NCBI RefSeq assembly: GCF_017635265.1
Contig: NZ_JAGBLU010000038.1
Coordinates: 1 to 64,000, forward strand
DNA: 64,000 nt
Direction: 5' to 3'
DNA from: Butyrivibrio sp.
GTDB lineage: Bacteria > Bacillota > Clostridia > Lachnospirales > Lachnospiraceae
Each line of letters starts with the position of its first letter. Positions within the stretch are counted from its first letter, which is position 1. The position numbers and the translations under genes were made by a program. Of this stretch, positions 26,677 to 34,748 are shown piece by piece. The notes under the pieces were generated by a model. The model was not told where the DNA came from. It did no database searches and saw nothing but the letters and a program-made list of their open reading frames with translations.

Positions 26677-27070
26677 ATGAAATGAAACATAAATAAATAC
26701 TTCTCCAATCAATATGTAGTCAGATCGTGATGGGGAGAAAGAAAGGCAGGTACGGTCCAAAGGGATAGTTAGTTAAAATATTCAGAGAAAGGATGGTACG
26801 GTCCACCAGCATACTAAGTTTAGTTTTTTAAAAAAAGTTTTAAGTTCGAAGTTCAAAGAAGTAAAAGTGACAGCAATTCAAGTACATGATTGGTGGTCAG
26901 GGCATATTTAAATTTTGCAACCACAGCATATGAATGCAAAAGTAAATGGAAAGATGAGCTGGGAATTGGAGGAAAGGTCCATTGGACGCAGAAAATTTTA
27001 ATTTAGATGATGAGTACTCGGTATGAGGGCAGAAGCAGGTAATAAGATGAAGCTTCTGCCCTTGATTTTT
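26677..27070 (+). ncRNA. Probable ~390-nt structured non-coding RNA
   Basis: This 696-bp gap (26494-27189) has no credible coding frame but holds a perfect promoter and a strong terminator about 390 bases apart. Within it, TTCTCC/GGAGAA with an inner ATCA/TGAT makes a 5' hairpin. GGTACGGTCCA occurs twice, near 26750 and 26793, and a related GGTCCA appears near 26976. GTGGT/ACCAC makes another hairpin near 26892-26930. I do not recognise it as tmRNA, RNase P, SRP or 6S RNA. A raiA-motif-like or other large clostridial RNA is possible but unproven. Confidence 0.65.
27026..27070 (+). terminator. Terminator of the ~390-nt RNA
   Basis: An 11-bp stem (GGGCAGAAGC with GCTTCTGCCC, plus an A-T pair) is followed by TTGATTTTT and a later T7 run. 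Confidence 0.85.
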
Positions 27071-27123
27071 ATGCTTTTTTTCTGAATTTTTTGTGAATAG
27101 TAGGACTCTGTAGGTATTAATTA

Positions 27124-27152
27124 TTCATTGGGAGTGCAAATTATGATAAAAT
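27124..27152 (+). promoter_or_regulatory. Promoter of the GH3-like/Pel operon
   Basis: TTCATT (27124-27129), a 17-base spacer and TAAAAT (27147-27152) lie 37 bases before the GH3-like start. It is a moderate sigma-A promoter and the only likely one before the 13-kb operon. Confidence 0.5.
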
Positions 27153-27189
27153 AGGGCATAGAAATAGTTTTGTATCATACGGGGAATAT

Positions 27190-28479
27190 ATGAGTAGATT
27201 AGATGAACAGGATTTTGATGAGAAGAGATTGGCTCGAAGAAACAGAAGGAAAAAGAGCCAGCTCATAGCATATATCTCACTGGCAGTTGCGATAATAGTA
27301 ATTGTAGTGGCAGTGGTTTTTGGAATTTTCTTTTTAAAGAGCTTATTTGGTGCAGGAAAGTCTGTTGAGACATCGGACGTGGAGTCAGAGGCGGCAACTC
27401 TTGAAAGTTCGCAGGAAATAGTTATCGAAACACCGGAAACAGTTGAAGAACCTGAAGAAATGACTGAAGAAGATATTCTGGATGAAGTTGTGTCCGGGGT
27501 TATTAATGAAATGCCTATAGAAGATAAAGTGGCAGCACTTTTTATCATTACACCGGAACAGCTTACAGGTGTGGAAACAGCCGTGAAGGCCGGGAGTGGT
27601 ACTCAGGATGCGCTTTCAAAATATGCGGTTGGCGGAATAGTTTATTCTGCCAAGAATATCAAGTCTGAAGATCAGATAACAGAGATGCTTTCAACCACTT
27701 CGTCCATGAGTAAGTATCCTGTTTTTACTGTTGTTTCTGAATGGGGCAAGGGATCAATCAGTTCTTCTATAGGGCTTGATGGGATAAAAGATTTTACGGA
27801 TTCTGAGTCGGCATCGGAAAATGGTGTGACTGTTGCCGGTACGTTATATAAATATGGTTTTAATTTTGATCTAACACCCAATATGGATATTTCAGAAAAC
27901 GGAATATTCGGAGCTGATATAGATGCGGCAAAAGAGATTGCATCTTCATTTACAGGAGCGCTTCAGGGTGAAGGAGTCCTTGCATGTGCGTATCCGTTTC
28001 CAAAACAAGGGGATACATCAAGTGGTATGGAACAGCTTGATGATACGGCAGAAACACTTGCAACCGGCGAATATTCTCTGTTTAAGACTGTAATTGATGA
28101 TGGAAACGTTACAGCAATCATGCTTTCCAATTCGTCATTTCCAAATGTAATTGGGGATAACACTCCTGCTTCTTTATCGTCGGTAATGATAGAAGATGAG
28201 CTTAGAGGAGTTCTTGGATTTGATGGAATTGTAATAACAGGTGCTCTTGATGATGGGGCTATTACAGAGTACTATACATCTGATCAGGCTGCCATAGAAG
28301 CTATAGAGGCCGGAGCAGATATGATTTATTTACCTGAAGACTTTGAAACTGCTTATAACGGTCTTTTAGAGGCTGTAAACAGCGGCGAAATATCTGAAGA
28401 CAGGATAGATGAATCTCTTTACAGAATTTGCAGAGTAAAATATGTAGACAGGGTTGAGGAGATAACAAAAGGCGAATAG
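27190..28479 (+). CDS. Membrane-anchored GH3-like protein, probably catalytically inactive
   Basis: A 429-residue protein with a basic cytosolic N-terminus, one helix at 24-48, an acidic linker (55-100) and a domain resembling family 3 beta-N-acetylhexosaminidases (about 105-420). Family landmarks are VAALFIITPEQL, YGFNFDLTPNMDI, GVLGFDGIVITGALDDGAI and AIEAGADMI. Key residues are changed. The KHFPGHGDT motif reads YPFPKQGDT (268-276), the DQEGG segment reads SEWGK, and the nucleophile Asp position is G351. It therefore probably binds glycan rather than cleaving it. It lies 37 bases before pelD and opens the exopolysaccharide operon. Confidence 0.82.
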   Translation: MSRLDEQDFDEKRLARRNRRKKSQLIAYISLAVAIIVIVVAVVFGIFFLKSLFGAGKSVETSDVESEAATLESSQEIVIETPETVEEPEEMTEEDILDEVVSGVINEMPIEDKVAALFIITPEQLTGVETAVKAGSGTQDALSKYAVGGIVYSAKNIKSEDQITEMLSTTSSMSKYPVFTVVSEWGKGSISSSIGLDGIKDFTDSESASENGVTVAGTLYKYGFNFDLTPNMDISENGIFGADIDAAKEIASSFTGALQGEGVLACAYPFPKQGDTSSGMEQLDDTAETLATGEYSLFKTVIDDGNVTAIMLSNSSFPNVIGDNTPASLSSVMIEDELRGVLGFDGIVITGALDDGAITEYYTSDQAAIEAIEAGADMIYLPEDFETAYNGLLEAVNSGEISEDRIDESLYRICRVKYVDRVEEITKGE

Positions 28480-28516
28480 TAGATTGGGAAAAGGTATTAT
28501 TAGGAGAAAAACCGTA

Positions 28517-30619
28517 ATGGATACGCTTGTAGTAGGCAGTAATGGTTATTTTTCAAAGGAATCCCTTGAACTTGCTTTTGGAAAAGACAATATAATACTA
28601 TGTGGCAATGATCTTGAGAGTAAGAAAGATGGTACTGTCAGGTGGTTTGGTAAATCTATAATCGGGGAAGAATTTAAGACGCTCTTTCTTACTTATGGTT
28701 TTGAGCGGGTAGTGTTTTTGTCACATTTCTTAAATAAAGATAGTTTTGATGTGGGAGAAATTGAGCAGCTTCGAAATGTTCTTTCTCTTTGCAGAAAAGC
28801 TAATGTCAGACAGTTTGTTTATATAACTTCAGATGAGGCGCTGCTTGATGTGGAAAACAGTGACTCTATCATATATCGTTCTGTGGAATCAATCTGCAGG
28901 TATTATGCAGAACATTATCAAATTTCAGTTAAAATTATATATTCTCCTCATTTGATAAGCGGACACTATAAAGAAGATTTCTGGTGTCGTGTTTTTGCTG
29001 CTTTTGAAAAGGGAGATGCTGTGGAAATAAAGGCTTCGGCTGATGAAATAGCGGATTTTTTATGTATTGAAGATCTTGCGGCGTTTTTAAGCAGAATGTT
29101 TGACTCCTGGAATGAAAATGATGCAGATGATTTTTACGAGACAATATACTTAAGGAGCGGAGCCAGGACAACCTATAAAGAGGCCTTTGAGATAATAAAA
29201 AAGATATATAAGAATTCCAAGGTATCATTTGCCGGATCTACTATAAAAGGGCGACCGGAATACGGACAGGATATTGCAAGAGAAAACTATGGATGGTTTG
29301 CCAAAAAGGATGCGGTTTCTGAAATTGACAGATATGTAGAGGAATATCAGTCTGTTTTCCATGTTAAAAGAAAAATATCAGATTTTTTAAGAGAAAAACT
29401 TAGGATAAACGGAAAAGTAATGATGGTAGTTGAACTCATATTAGGAGCATTTTTGGTTGAGGTATTCAACTACTATTCCAATGGCAGTGTTCAGTTCAGG
29501 ATGATTGACGCAAGACTTCTTTTTGTTGTACTCATGTCATCTGTTTATGGAACGGGAATTGGCGGAATTACTGCATTTATCGAGATAGTTTCACTTGTTG
29601 CGGCGTATTACAGGCAGGGGACCAATGGGATACTTTTGTTTTATGATCCAAGTAACTGGATTCCATTTATTCTTTTGATGGTTGCGGCAGCTGTTTGTGG
29701 GTACATTAAACAGAGTAAGGATGAAAATCTTGCATTTATTAACGATGAAAATAAGATTCTTAAGGAAGAGAAGAATTTTGTAAGCAGGCTCTATGAAGAA
29801 GCAATGGAATACAAAAATCAATACAAACAGGATCTTATTGGCAGCAGAGACGGCTTTGGAAGAATATTTGATGTCGTAAAGAAGCTCAGTACCACAGTTC
29901 CGGAGGAAATATTTGCAGAGTCTATTCCTGTAATGGAAGAAGTTCTCAATAACAAATCAATTGCTATTTATACGATAAATGATAAGGGCGCAAGATTTGC
30001 AAGACTTAACGTGGCATCGGAGCAGATTAGTAATTCTCTGAAAAAATCCATAAATCTGGATGATTACAGACAGGTGATAGAAACGGTATCGGATGGAGAA
30101 ATCTGGTTTAATAAAGATGTCAAAGAAGGTTTTCCTACCTATGTGGCAGGCATCAAATCAGATGGTGTTTTAAATGTTTTGATCATGATATATCACGTTG
30201 AATATATTCAGATAAGCACATACTATACAAACCTTATAAGAATCCTCAGCGGACTTATGGAAAACTTTATCATCAAAGCGTGGGAATATCAAAAGGCTGT
30301 TGCAGACAAAACCTATGTAAGCGGCACCCAGATTGCCAAAACAGAATATTTCCTTCAGCAATATGAGATTCAAAAAGAAATGGCGGAAAATAAGCTGACT
30401 GACTTTAGATTGTTCAGGATAATGCGCGATAACAGATCTTTGTCTGAACTTGATGAGATGCTTCAGACCAAAATTCGTAATAACGATATTATCGGTCTTG
30501 GAAGCGATGGCAATATATATCTTCTGGCATCTCAGGTGGATGAGAGCAGTGAATCCATAGTACTTAAGAGGTTTACCAATATGGGACTTAGGTGCGATAT
30601 AGTGGAGAATGTAGGATGA
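28517..30619 (+). CDS. pelD: PelD-like c-di-GMP receptor with N-terminal degenerate epimerase domain
   Basis: A 700-residue fusion. Residues 1-290 resemble an extended SDR/NAD-epimerase, but the glycine motif is GSNGYFS and the YxxxK site reads Y120-RSV-E124, so catalysis is doubtful. About four helices at 301-397 and a coiled coil lead to a GAF-like domain (about 440-590). The end is a degenerate GGDEF domain: the inhibitory RxxD site RNND (654-657) is intact, but GGDEF is replaced by SDGNI (663-667). This matches PelD, which binds c-di-GMP and switches on Pel polymerisation. I chose ATG 28517 (AGGAGA upstream) over the TTG at 28484. Its stop overlaps the pelE-like start. Confidence 0.82.
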   Translation: MDTLVVGSNGYFSKESLELAFGKDNIILCGNDLESKKDGTVRWFGKSIIGEEFKTLFLTYGFERVVFLSHFLNKDSFDVGEIEQLRNVLSLCRKANVRQFVYITSDEALLDVENSDSIIYRSVESICRYYAEHYQISVKIIYSPHLISGHYKEDFWCRVFAAFEKGDAVEIKASADEIADFLCIEDLAAFLSRMFDSWNENDADDFYETIYLRSGARTTYKEAFEIIKKIYKNSKVSFAGSTIKGRPEYGQDIARENYGWFAKKDAVSEIDRYVEEYQSVFHVKRKISDFLREKLRINGKVMMVVELILGAFLVEVFNYYSNGSVQFRMIDARLLFVVLMSSVYGTGIGGITAFIEIVSLVAAYYRQGTNGILLFYDPSNWIPFILLMVAAAVCGYIKQSKDENLAFINDENKILKEEKNFVSRLYEEAMEYKNQYKQDLIGSRDGFGRIFDVVKKLSTTVPEEIFAESIPVMEEVLNNKSIAIYTINDKGARFARLNVASEQISNSLKKSINLDDYRQVIETVSDGEIWFNKDVKEGFPTYVAGIKSDGVLNVLIMIYHVEYIQISTYYTNLIRILSGLMENFIIKAWEYQKAVADKTYVSGTQIAKTEYFLQQYEIQKEMAENKLTDFRLFRIMRDNRSLSELDEMLQTKIRNNDIIGLGSDGNIYLLASQVDESSESIVLKRFTNMGLRCDIVENVG

Positions 30620-31509
30620 TAGTACATGTTTTTCTGCTTATTCACTTAGCTGTTTGCCTGTTAGTCTTTATTCTTATGAAAATGGGCGTGCTTAAAGTGG
30701 ATAGTCTTATGATGATTATAGTAATATGCATTCCGTTATGGGGGGCTCTTTGTGCTGTCATTATAACTTTGATGATAAGACTGGGGAAAGATGGCAATAA
30801 AAATAGCGAATTGGAGCTTATGCGTAGTAATTTGCTTGATCAGTCTCTTTTGCCCAGACAGGAGGCGGAGTCCGAAAATATTGTTCCCCTTGAGGACGCA
30901 CTTATCATGAATGATCCAACCGTTAGGCGGTCAGTCATGATGGATGTTTTGATGACAGATGTAAAAAAATATATTCCTGTCATCAATCAGGCCAGAATGA
31001 ATGATGATGTGGAGGTTGTTCATTATGCAACAACTGCTATGGTGGAGTTGTCAAAAGAATATGAATTAAAGCTTCAGGAGTACAGCAGTGAATATGCAAG
31101 CAATCCGGGAAGAAAAGGGCTTCTTGATGAGTATACTTCTTTCCTTTCCCAGTACATATCAAGTGGAATGGTGCAGGGACAGCTTCTTGAGATACATAAA
31201 AATACCTACCATCAGCTTTTGATAACCAAGCTGACTCTTAATCCTAATATTGATGACTACGCAAGCCTTGTAAAGAGTCTTTTGGATTCCAAACTTTATA
31301 TAAGGGCAGATGTAGCACTTTCTACCATGGAAGAAAACTGGCCAACGGATGAAAGAAACTGGCTTCTTCGTTTCAGATATTATTATGAGACCGGTGCCGG
31401 CAGCAAAATAAAAGAGATGATAAAGACTACATCCGAGAGTGGAAGGTATTATTCAAGAGAAATCAGAGAGATAGTGGAAATGTGGGAAAAAGAGGAGATG
31501 GATGCATGA
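30616..31509 (+). CDS. pelE: PelE-like membrane protein with helical repeats
   Basis: A 297-residue protein with two N-terminal helices (about 1-22 and 28-52) and a cytosolic alpha-helical domain resembling tetratricopeptide repeats (about 95-290). The topology and position between PelD and the PelA-like gene match PelE, which bridges PelD and the glycosyltransferase PelF. Sequence similarity is weak by eye, so the name rests mainly on layout. ATG 30616 overlaps the pelD stop (ATGA), with GGAG 8 bases upstream. Its own stop overlaps the next start. Confidence 0.7.
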   Translation: MIVHVFLLIHLAVCLLVFILMKMGVLKVDSLMMIIVICIPLWGALCAVIITLMIRLGKDGNKNSELELMRSNLLDQSLLPRQEAESENIVPLEDALIMNDPTVRRSVMMDVLMTDVKKYIPVINQARMNDDVEVVHYATTAMVELSKEYELKLQEYSSEYASNPGRKGLLDEYTSFLSQYISSGMVQGQLLEIHKNTYHQLLITKLTLNPNIDDYASLVKSLLDSKLYIRADVALSTMEENWPTDERNWLLRFRYYYETGAGSKIKEMIKTTSESGRYYSREIREIVEMWEKEEMDA

Positions 31510-33329
31510 AAAAGAAACGCTTTTATGTATTGGGAAATGTTTCCATCGGTTTTTTAGCTGTTTTTCTGCTTCTGTTTATTGAAAGAGTGGGAATTCTATA
31601 CAAAGGGAGCGGGGATAATGTAACACTGCTTCCGGCTGATAATGTTGTCCATATGAAAGAGCTTTCTGATAATAAGAAATGTCTTTTGATATCAGATGAT
31701 GACAATGATACAAGCGCACTTGTGACTCCTGAGTATGAGCAGATACTTACCGACATGAGAGTAGCATATGATTTATTTGATATTTCTAAATATTCTACAG
31801 ACAGTCAGAACTTTGACCAATACCTCCAAAAATATGAAACAGCAATTATTGCTACAAATGACTATGATGTTTTTGGCGAAAATATTCTTAGTTTAACAAA
31901 TTGGGTTAAAAATGGAGGAAGACTTTTAATCGGTATAACACCTGTAAGATCAGAAAGCTTTGATCTTATATGTTCCAAGCTGGGCATTATGGAAATGGAC
32001 GATAGTTTTATTACTGTAGATGATTTTGTATCAGACGAAAACTATATGCTTGGAGCCGGCAAGACATACAAAATAGATGATCCCTATGAGTCTTCACTTG
32101 CAGTTCAGCTTGCTTCATCTGCAACCGTATTTGCACATACTTCAGATAATGCACCTTTAGTGTGGAGTCAGATATACGGAACCGGAAAGTTTGTTGTATG
32201 TAATTTCAGCTATGTTTCAAAGGCTTACAGAGGTATATATTCAAGTGCTTACACGCTTTTGGAAGATATTTTTGTATATCCTGTAATTAATGCTTCGGTT
32301 TTTTATCTGGATGACTTTCCGTCACCGACTCCTTCAGGGGACGGTAAATATATAAAAAGAGACTATGGAATGGGCATTGCTCAGTTTTACTCGGCTGTCT
32401 GGTGGCCCAAGGTTCTTTCATTGGGAGACAAACATAACATTCCGTTTACAGGTCTGATAATCGAGACATATGAAGATGATACAGGTGAAGATCTCCCCAC
32501 TAATAAAAGTACTGCGGATTATTACTATTATGGGAATATGCTTCTTAATAAGGGAGGTGAAATAGGCTACCACGGATATAATCATCAGCCCTTGTGCGGA
32601 CCTGACTATGTTTACCAGGAAGATCTGGGATATAAGGTTTGGGAAAGCTATGAAGCCATGTATAACTCTCTGGATGAGCTAACAAAGTTTTCTACCGGTA
32701 TTTTCTCAAATACCGAACTTTCAGTTTATGTACCTCCTTCGGATGTTTTGTCAAAAGAGGGAAGAGACCTTATTGGCGAGGAATTTCCTAATATAAAAAC
32801 AATTGCCAGTATTTATTTTGAAGGTCCTGATGCCTATTCTCAGGAATTTGAAGTATCCGGGGACGGAATTGTAGAGACACCCAGAATAGTATCGAGCTGT
32901 ATTATTGATGATTACATGAAGCTTGCGGCTTTTTCCGAGCTGAATTTTCACTTTGTTGCATCGCATTTCATGCATCCGGATGATCTTTTGGATGAAGATA
33001 GAGGAGCGGCTATCGGATGGGAGCAGCTTAGTAAAAATCTTGATGAGTACATGACATGGATTGATGATTCTGCACCTGATATAAGACACCTGACAGGTTC
33101 TGGAATGGCTGGAGCTGTACAGCGTTATGTCAATGTTATGCCGGATGCTTATGTTTCTGATTCGCAGCTTACAATCGAAACTGATGGGCTGATTGATGAG
33201 GCTTATTACTTTATAAGAGTCTCCGAGGGAGAGCTTGTAGATGTGAGCGGTGGGAAACTCACAAAACTCAATGAAACACTATATCTTCTAAAAGCGCAAA
33301 ATGACACAGTAACTATCACAAGGAAATAG
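31506..33329 (+). CDS. DUF2194 polysaccharide-deacetylase-like protein (PelA role)
   Basis: A 607-residue exported or anchored protein. One helix at about 10-27 is followed by a glutamine-amidotransferase-like flavodoxin region (about 50-250, ending with a GTGKFVVCNFS strand). A deacetylase-like domain comes next. YLDDFPSP (about 265-272) supplies the Asp pair, IGYHGYNH (about 353-360) the His motif and SHFMHPDD (about 485-492) a C-terminal catalytic-type motif. DUF2194 proteins occupy the place of the PelA deacetylase, which removes acetyl groups from the N-acetylgalactosamine-rich polymer. Start ATG overlaps the upstream stop (ATGA), with GAGGAG nearby. Confidence 0.78.
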   Translation: MKKKRFYVLGNVSIGFLAVFLLLFIERVGILYKGSGDNVTLLPADNVVHMKELSDNKKCLLISDDDNDTSALVTPEYEQILTDMRVAYDLFDISKYSTDSQNFDQYLQKYETAIIATNDYDVFGENILSLTNWVKNGGRLLIGITPVRSESFDLICSKLGIMEMDDSFITVDDFVSDENYMLGAGKTYKIDDPYESSLAVQLASSATVFAHTSDNAPLVWSQIYGTGKFVVCNFSYVSKAYRGIYSSAYTLLEDIFVYPVINASVFYLDDFPSPTPSGDGKYIKRDYGMGIAQFYSAVWWPKVLSLGDKHNIPFTGLIIETYEDDTGEDLPTNKSTADYYYYGNMLLNKGGEIGYHGYNHQPLCGPDYVYQEDLGYKVWESYEAMYNSLDELTKFSTGIFSNTELSVYVPPSDVLSKEGRDLIGEEFPNIKTIASIYFEGPDAYSQEFEVSGDGIVETPRIVSSCIIDDYMKLAAFSELNFHFVASHFMHPDDLLDEDRGAAIGWEQLSKNLDEYMTWIDDSAPDIRHLTGSGMAGAVQRYVNVMPDAYVSDSQLTIETDGLIDEAYYFIRVSEGELVDVSGGKLTKLNETLYLLKAQNDTVTITRK

Positions 33330-33332
33330 TAT

Positions 33333-34748
33333 ATGAAAATCTGTCTTATTCTTGAGGGAAGTTATCCTTACACATATGGAGGAGTTGCCACCTGGATGCA
33401 CGGTTACATCCAGGCTCTTCCTGAGCATACTTTTATTTTGTGGGTAATAGGTGCTCATGCCAGGGATAAGGGACACTACAAATATGAACTTCCGCCTAAT
33501 GTTGAAGAAGTTCATGAAGTTTTTTTGGATGATGCTTTAAAGGTAAGAGCCGGTAAAAAGGATAAGTTTAAGCTTACTGAGGATGAAAAAGAGACCATAG
33601 AAAGGCTGATTGACTGTGAAAGTCCAAACTGGGAAATACTTTTTGATATGTATCAGAGGCGCCGCTACAATCCTGCAAGCTTTCTTATGAGTGAGGAATT
33701 TCTTAATATACTTACCAGACTTTGTAAAGAGAAATATCCTTATGTGGCATTTGCGGAAACCTTTCACACTATCAGATCAATGCTTTTACCTGTGCTATAT
33801 CTGCTGGGAAGAGAAGTTCCCGAGGCTGATATATATCATACAATCTGCACAGGGTATGGAGGGCTTTTGGCGTCCCTTGCCAGTTACGTTACCGGACATC
33901 CTATAATGCTATCTGAACATGGTATTTATTCAAGAGAAAGAGAAGAGGAAATAATAAGAGCCCAGTGGGTTATTCCGGCATTTAAAAGACAGTGGATCAG
34001 GTTTTTTTACATGCTTTCCGATGCGGTGTATAAAAGGGCAACTTTTGTCACCTGTCTTTTTGAAAATGCCAATAAGATACAGATAGAATTGGGAGCAGAT
34101 CCTTCAAAGTGCAAGGTTATTCCAAATGGAATAAGATATGAGAGATTTTGTAATATTCCCTATAAAGAAGATGACGGATTTGTTGATATAGGCGCAGTTA
34201 TAAGACTTGCTCAGATAAAAGACGTAAAGACACTAATATACTCTTTTCATGAACTGACAGGAATGCGGGATAATGTGAGATTACATATTCTTGGAGGAGT
34301 TGATGATGAAGAGTATGCACAGGAGTGTTATCAGCTTGTTGAGAATCTTGATATAAAAGGAATTAAATTTGTAGGGCAGGTAGATGTGGTGAAATATATG
34401 GAAAAGCTTGATTTTACTATCCTTACAAGTATTTCTGAAGGTCAGCCCCTGTCTGTTTTGGAATCATTTGCGGCAGGAAGACCTGTTGTAACTACGGATG
34501 TTGGATGCTGCCGCGAACTTATTGAGGGTGCCAGCGGTGATTTTTTTGGAACCGCGGGGTATATTGCACCTCCTATGCATAGGGAAGGCCTTGCCAAGGC
34601 TATGAACAGGATGTGCAGCGACAGAAAAAAGCGTATTGAAATGGGACAAAACGGGAAAAGGAGAGTAGAAAAATTTTTTCGTCATCCGCAGATGATGAGT
34701 AGATATAATCAGTTGTACAATGAGATTTATTATGGAGTTAAGTGGTAA
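33333..34748 (+). CDS. pelF: PelF family glycosyltransferase
   Basis: A 471-residue GT4 (GT-B fold) enzyme. The N-terminal CLILEGSYPYTYGGVATWMHGYI and LSEHGIYSREREEEI (about 195-209) are hallmarks of PelF. VIPNGI, AVIRLAQIKDVKTLI, FVGQVDVVKYM and the nucleotide-sugar site SISEGQPLSVLESFAAGRPVV follow. It is cytosolic. PelF is the polymerising transferase of the Pel system and uses UDP-sugars. It lies 3 bases after the DUF2194 gene, and PelG starts directly after its stop. Confidence 0.93.
   Translation: MKICLILEGSYPYTYGGVATWMHGYIQALPEHTFILWVIGAHARDKGHYKYELPPNVEEVHEVFLDDALKVRAGKKDKFKLTEDEKETIERLIDCESPNWEILFDMYQRRRYNPASFLMSEEFLNILTRLCKEKYPYVAFAETFHTIRSMLLPVLYLLGREVPEADIYHTICTGYGGLLASLASYVTGHPIMLSEHGIYSREREEEIIRAQWVIPAFKRQWIRFFYMLSDAVYKRATFVTCLFENANKIQIELGADPSKCKVIPNGIRYERFCNIPYKEDDGFVDIGAVIRLAQIKDVKTLIYSFHELTGMRDNVRLHILGGVDDEEYAQECYQLVENLDIKGIKFVGQVDVVKYMEKLDFTILTSISEGQPLSVLESFAAGRPVVTTDVGCCRELIEGASGDFFGTAGYIAPPMHREGLAKAMNRMCSDRKKRIEMGQNGKRRVEKFFRHPQMMSRYNQLYNEIYYGVKW

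Noticed and set aside
26940-27020. GAGGAAAGGTCC and GATGATGAGTAC segments resembling RNase P RNA
   Set aside because: The GAGGAAAG element should lie near the 5' end, followed by other conserved regions in order. Here it is near the 3' end and the rest is missing.
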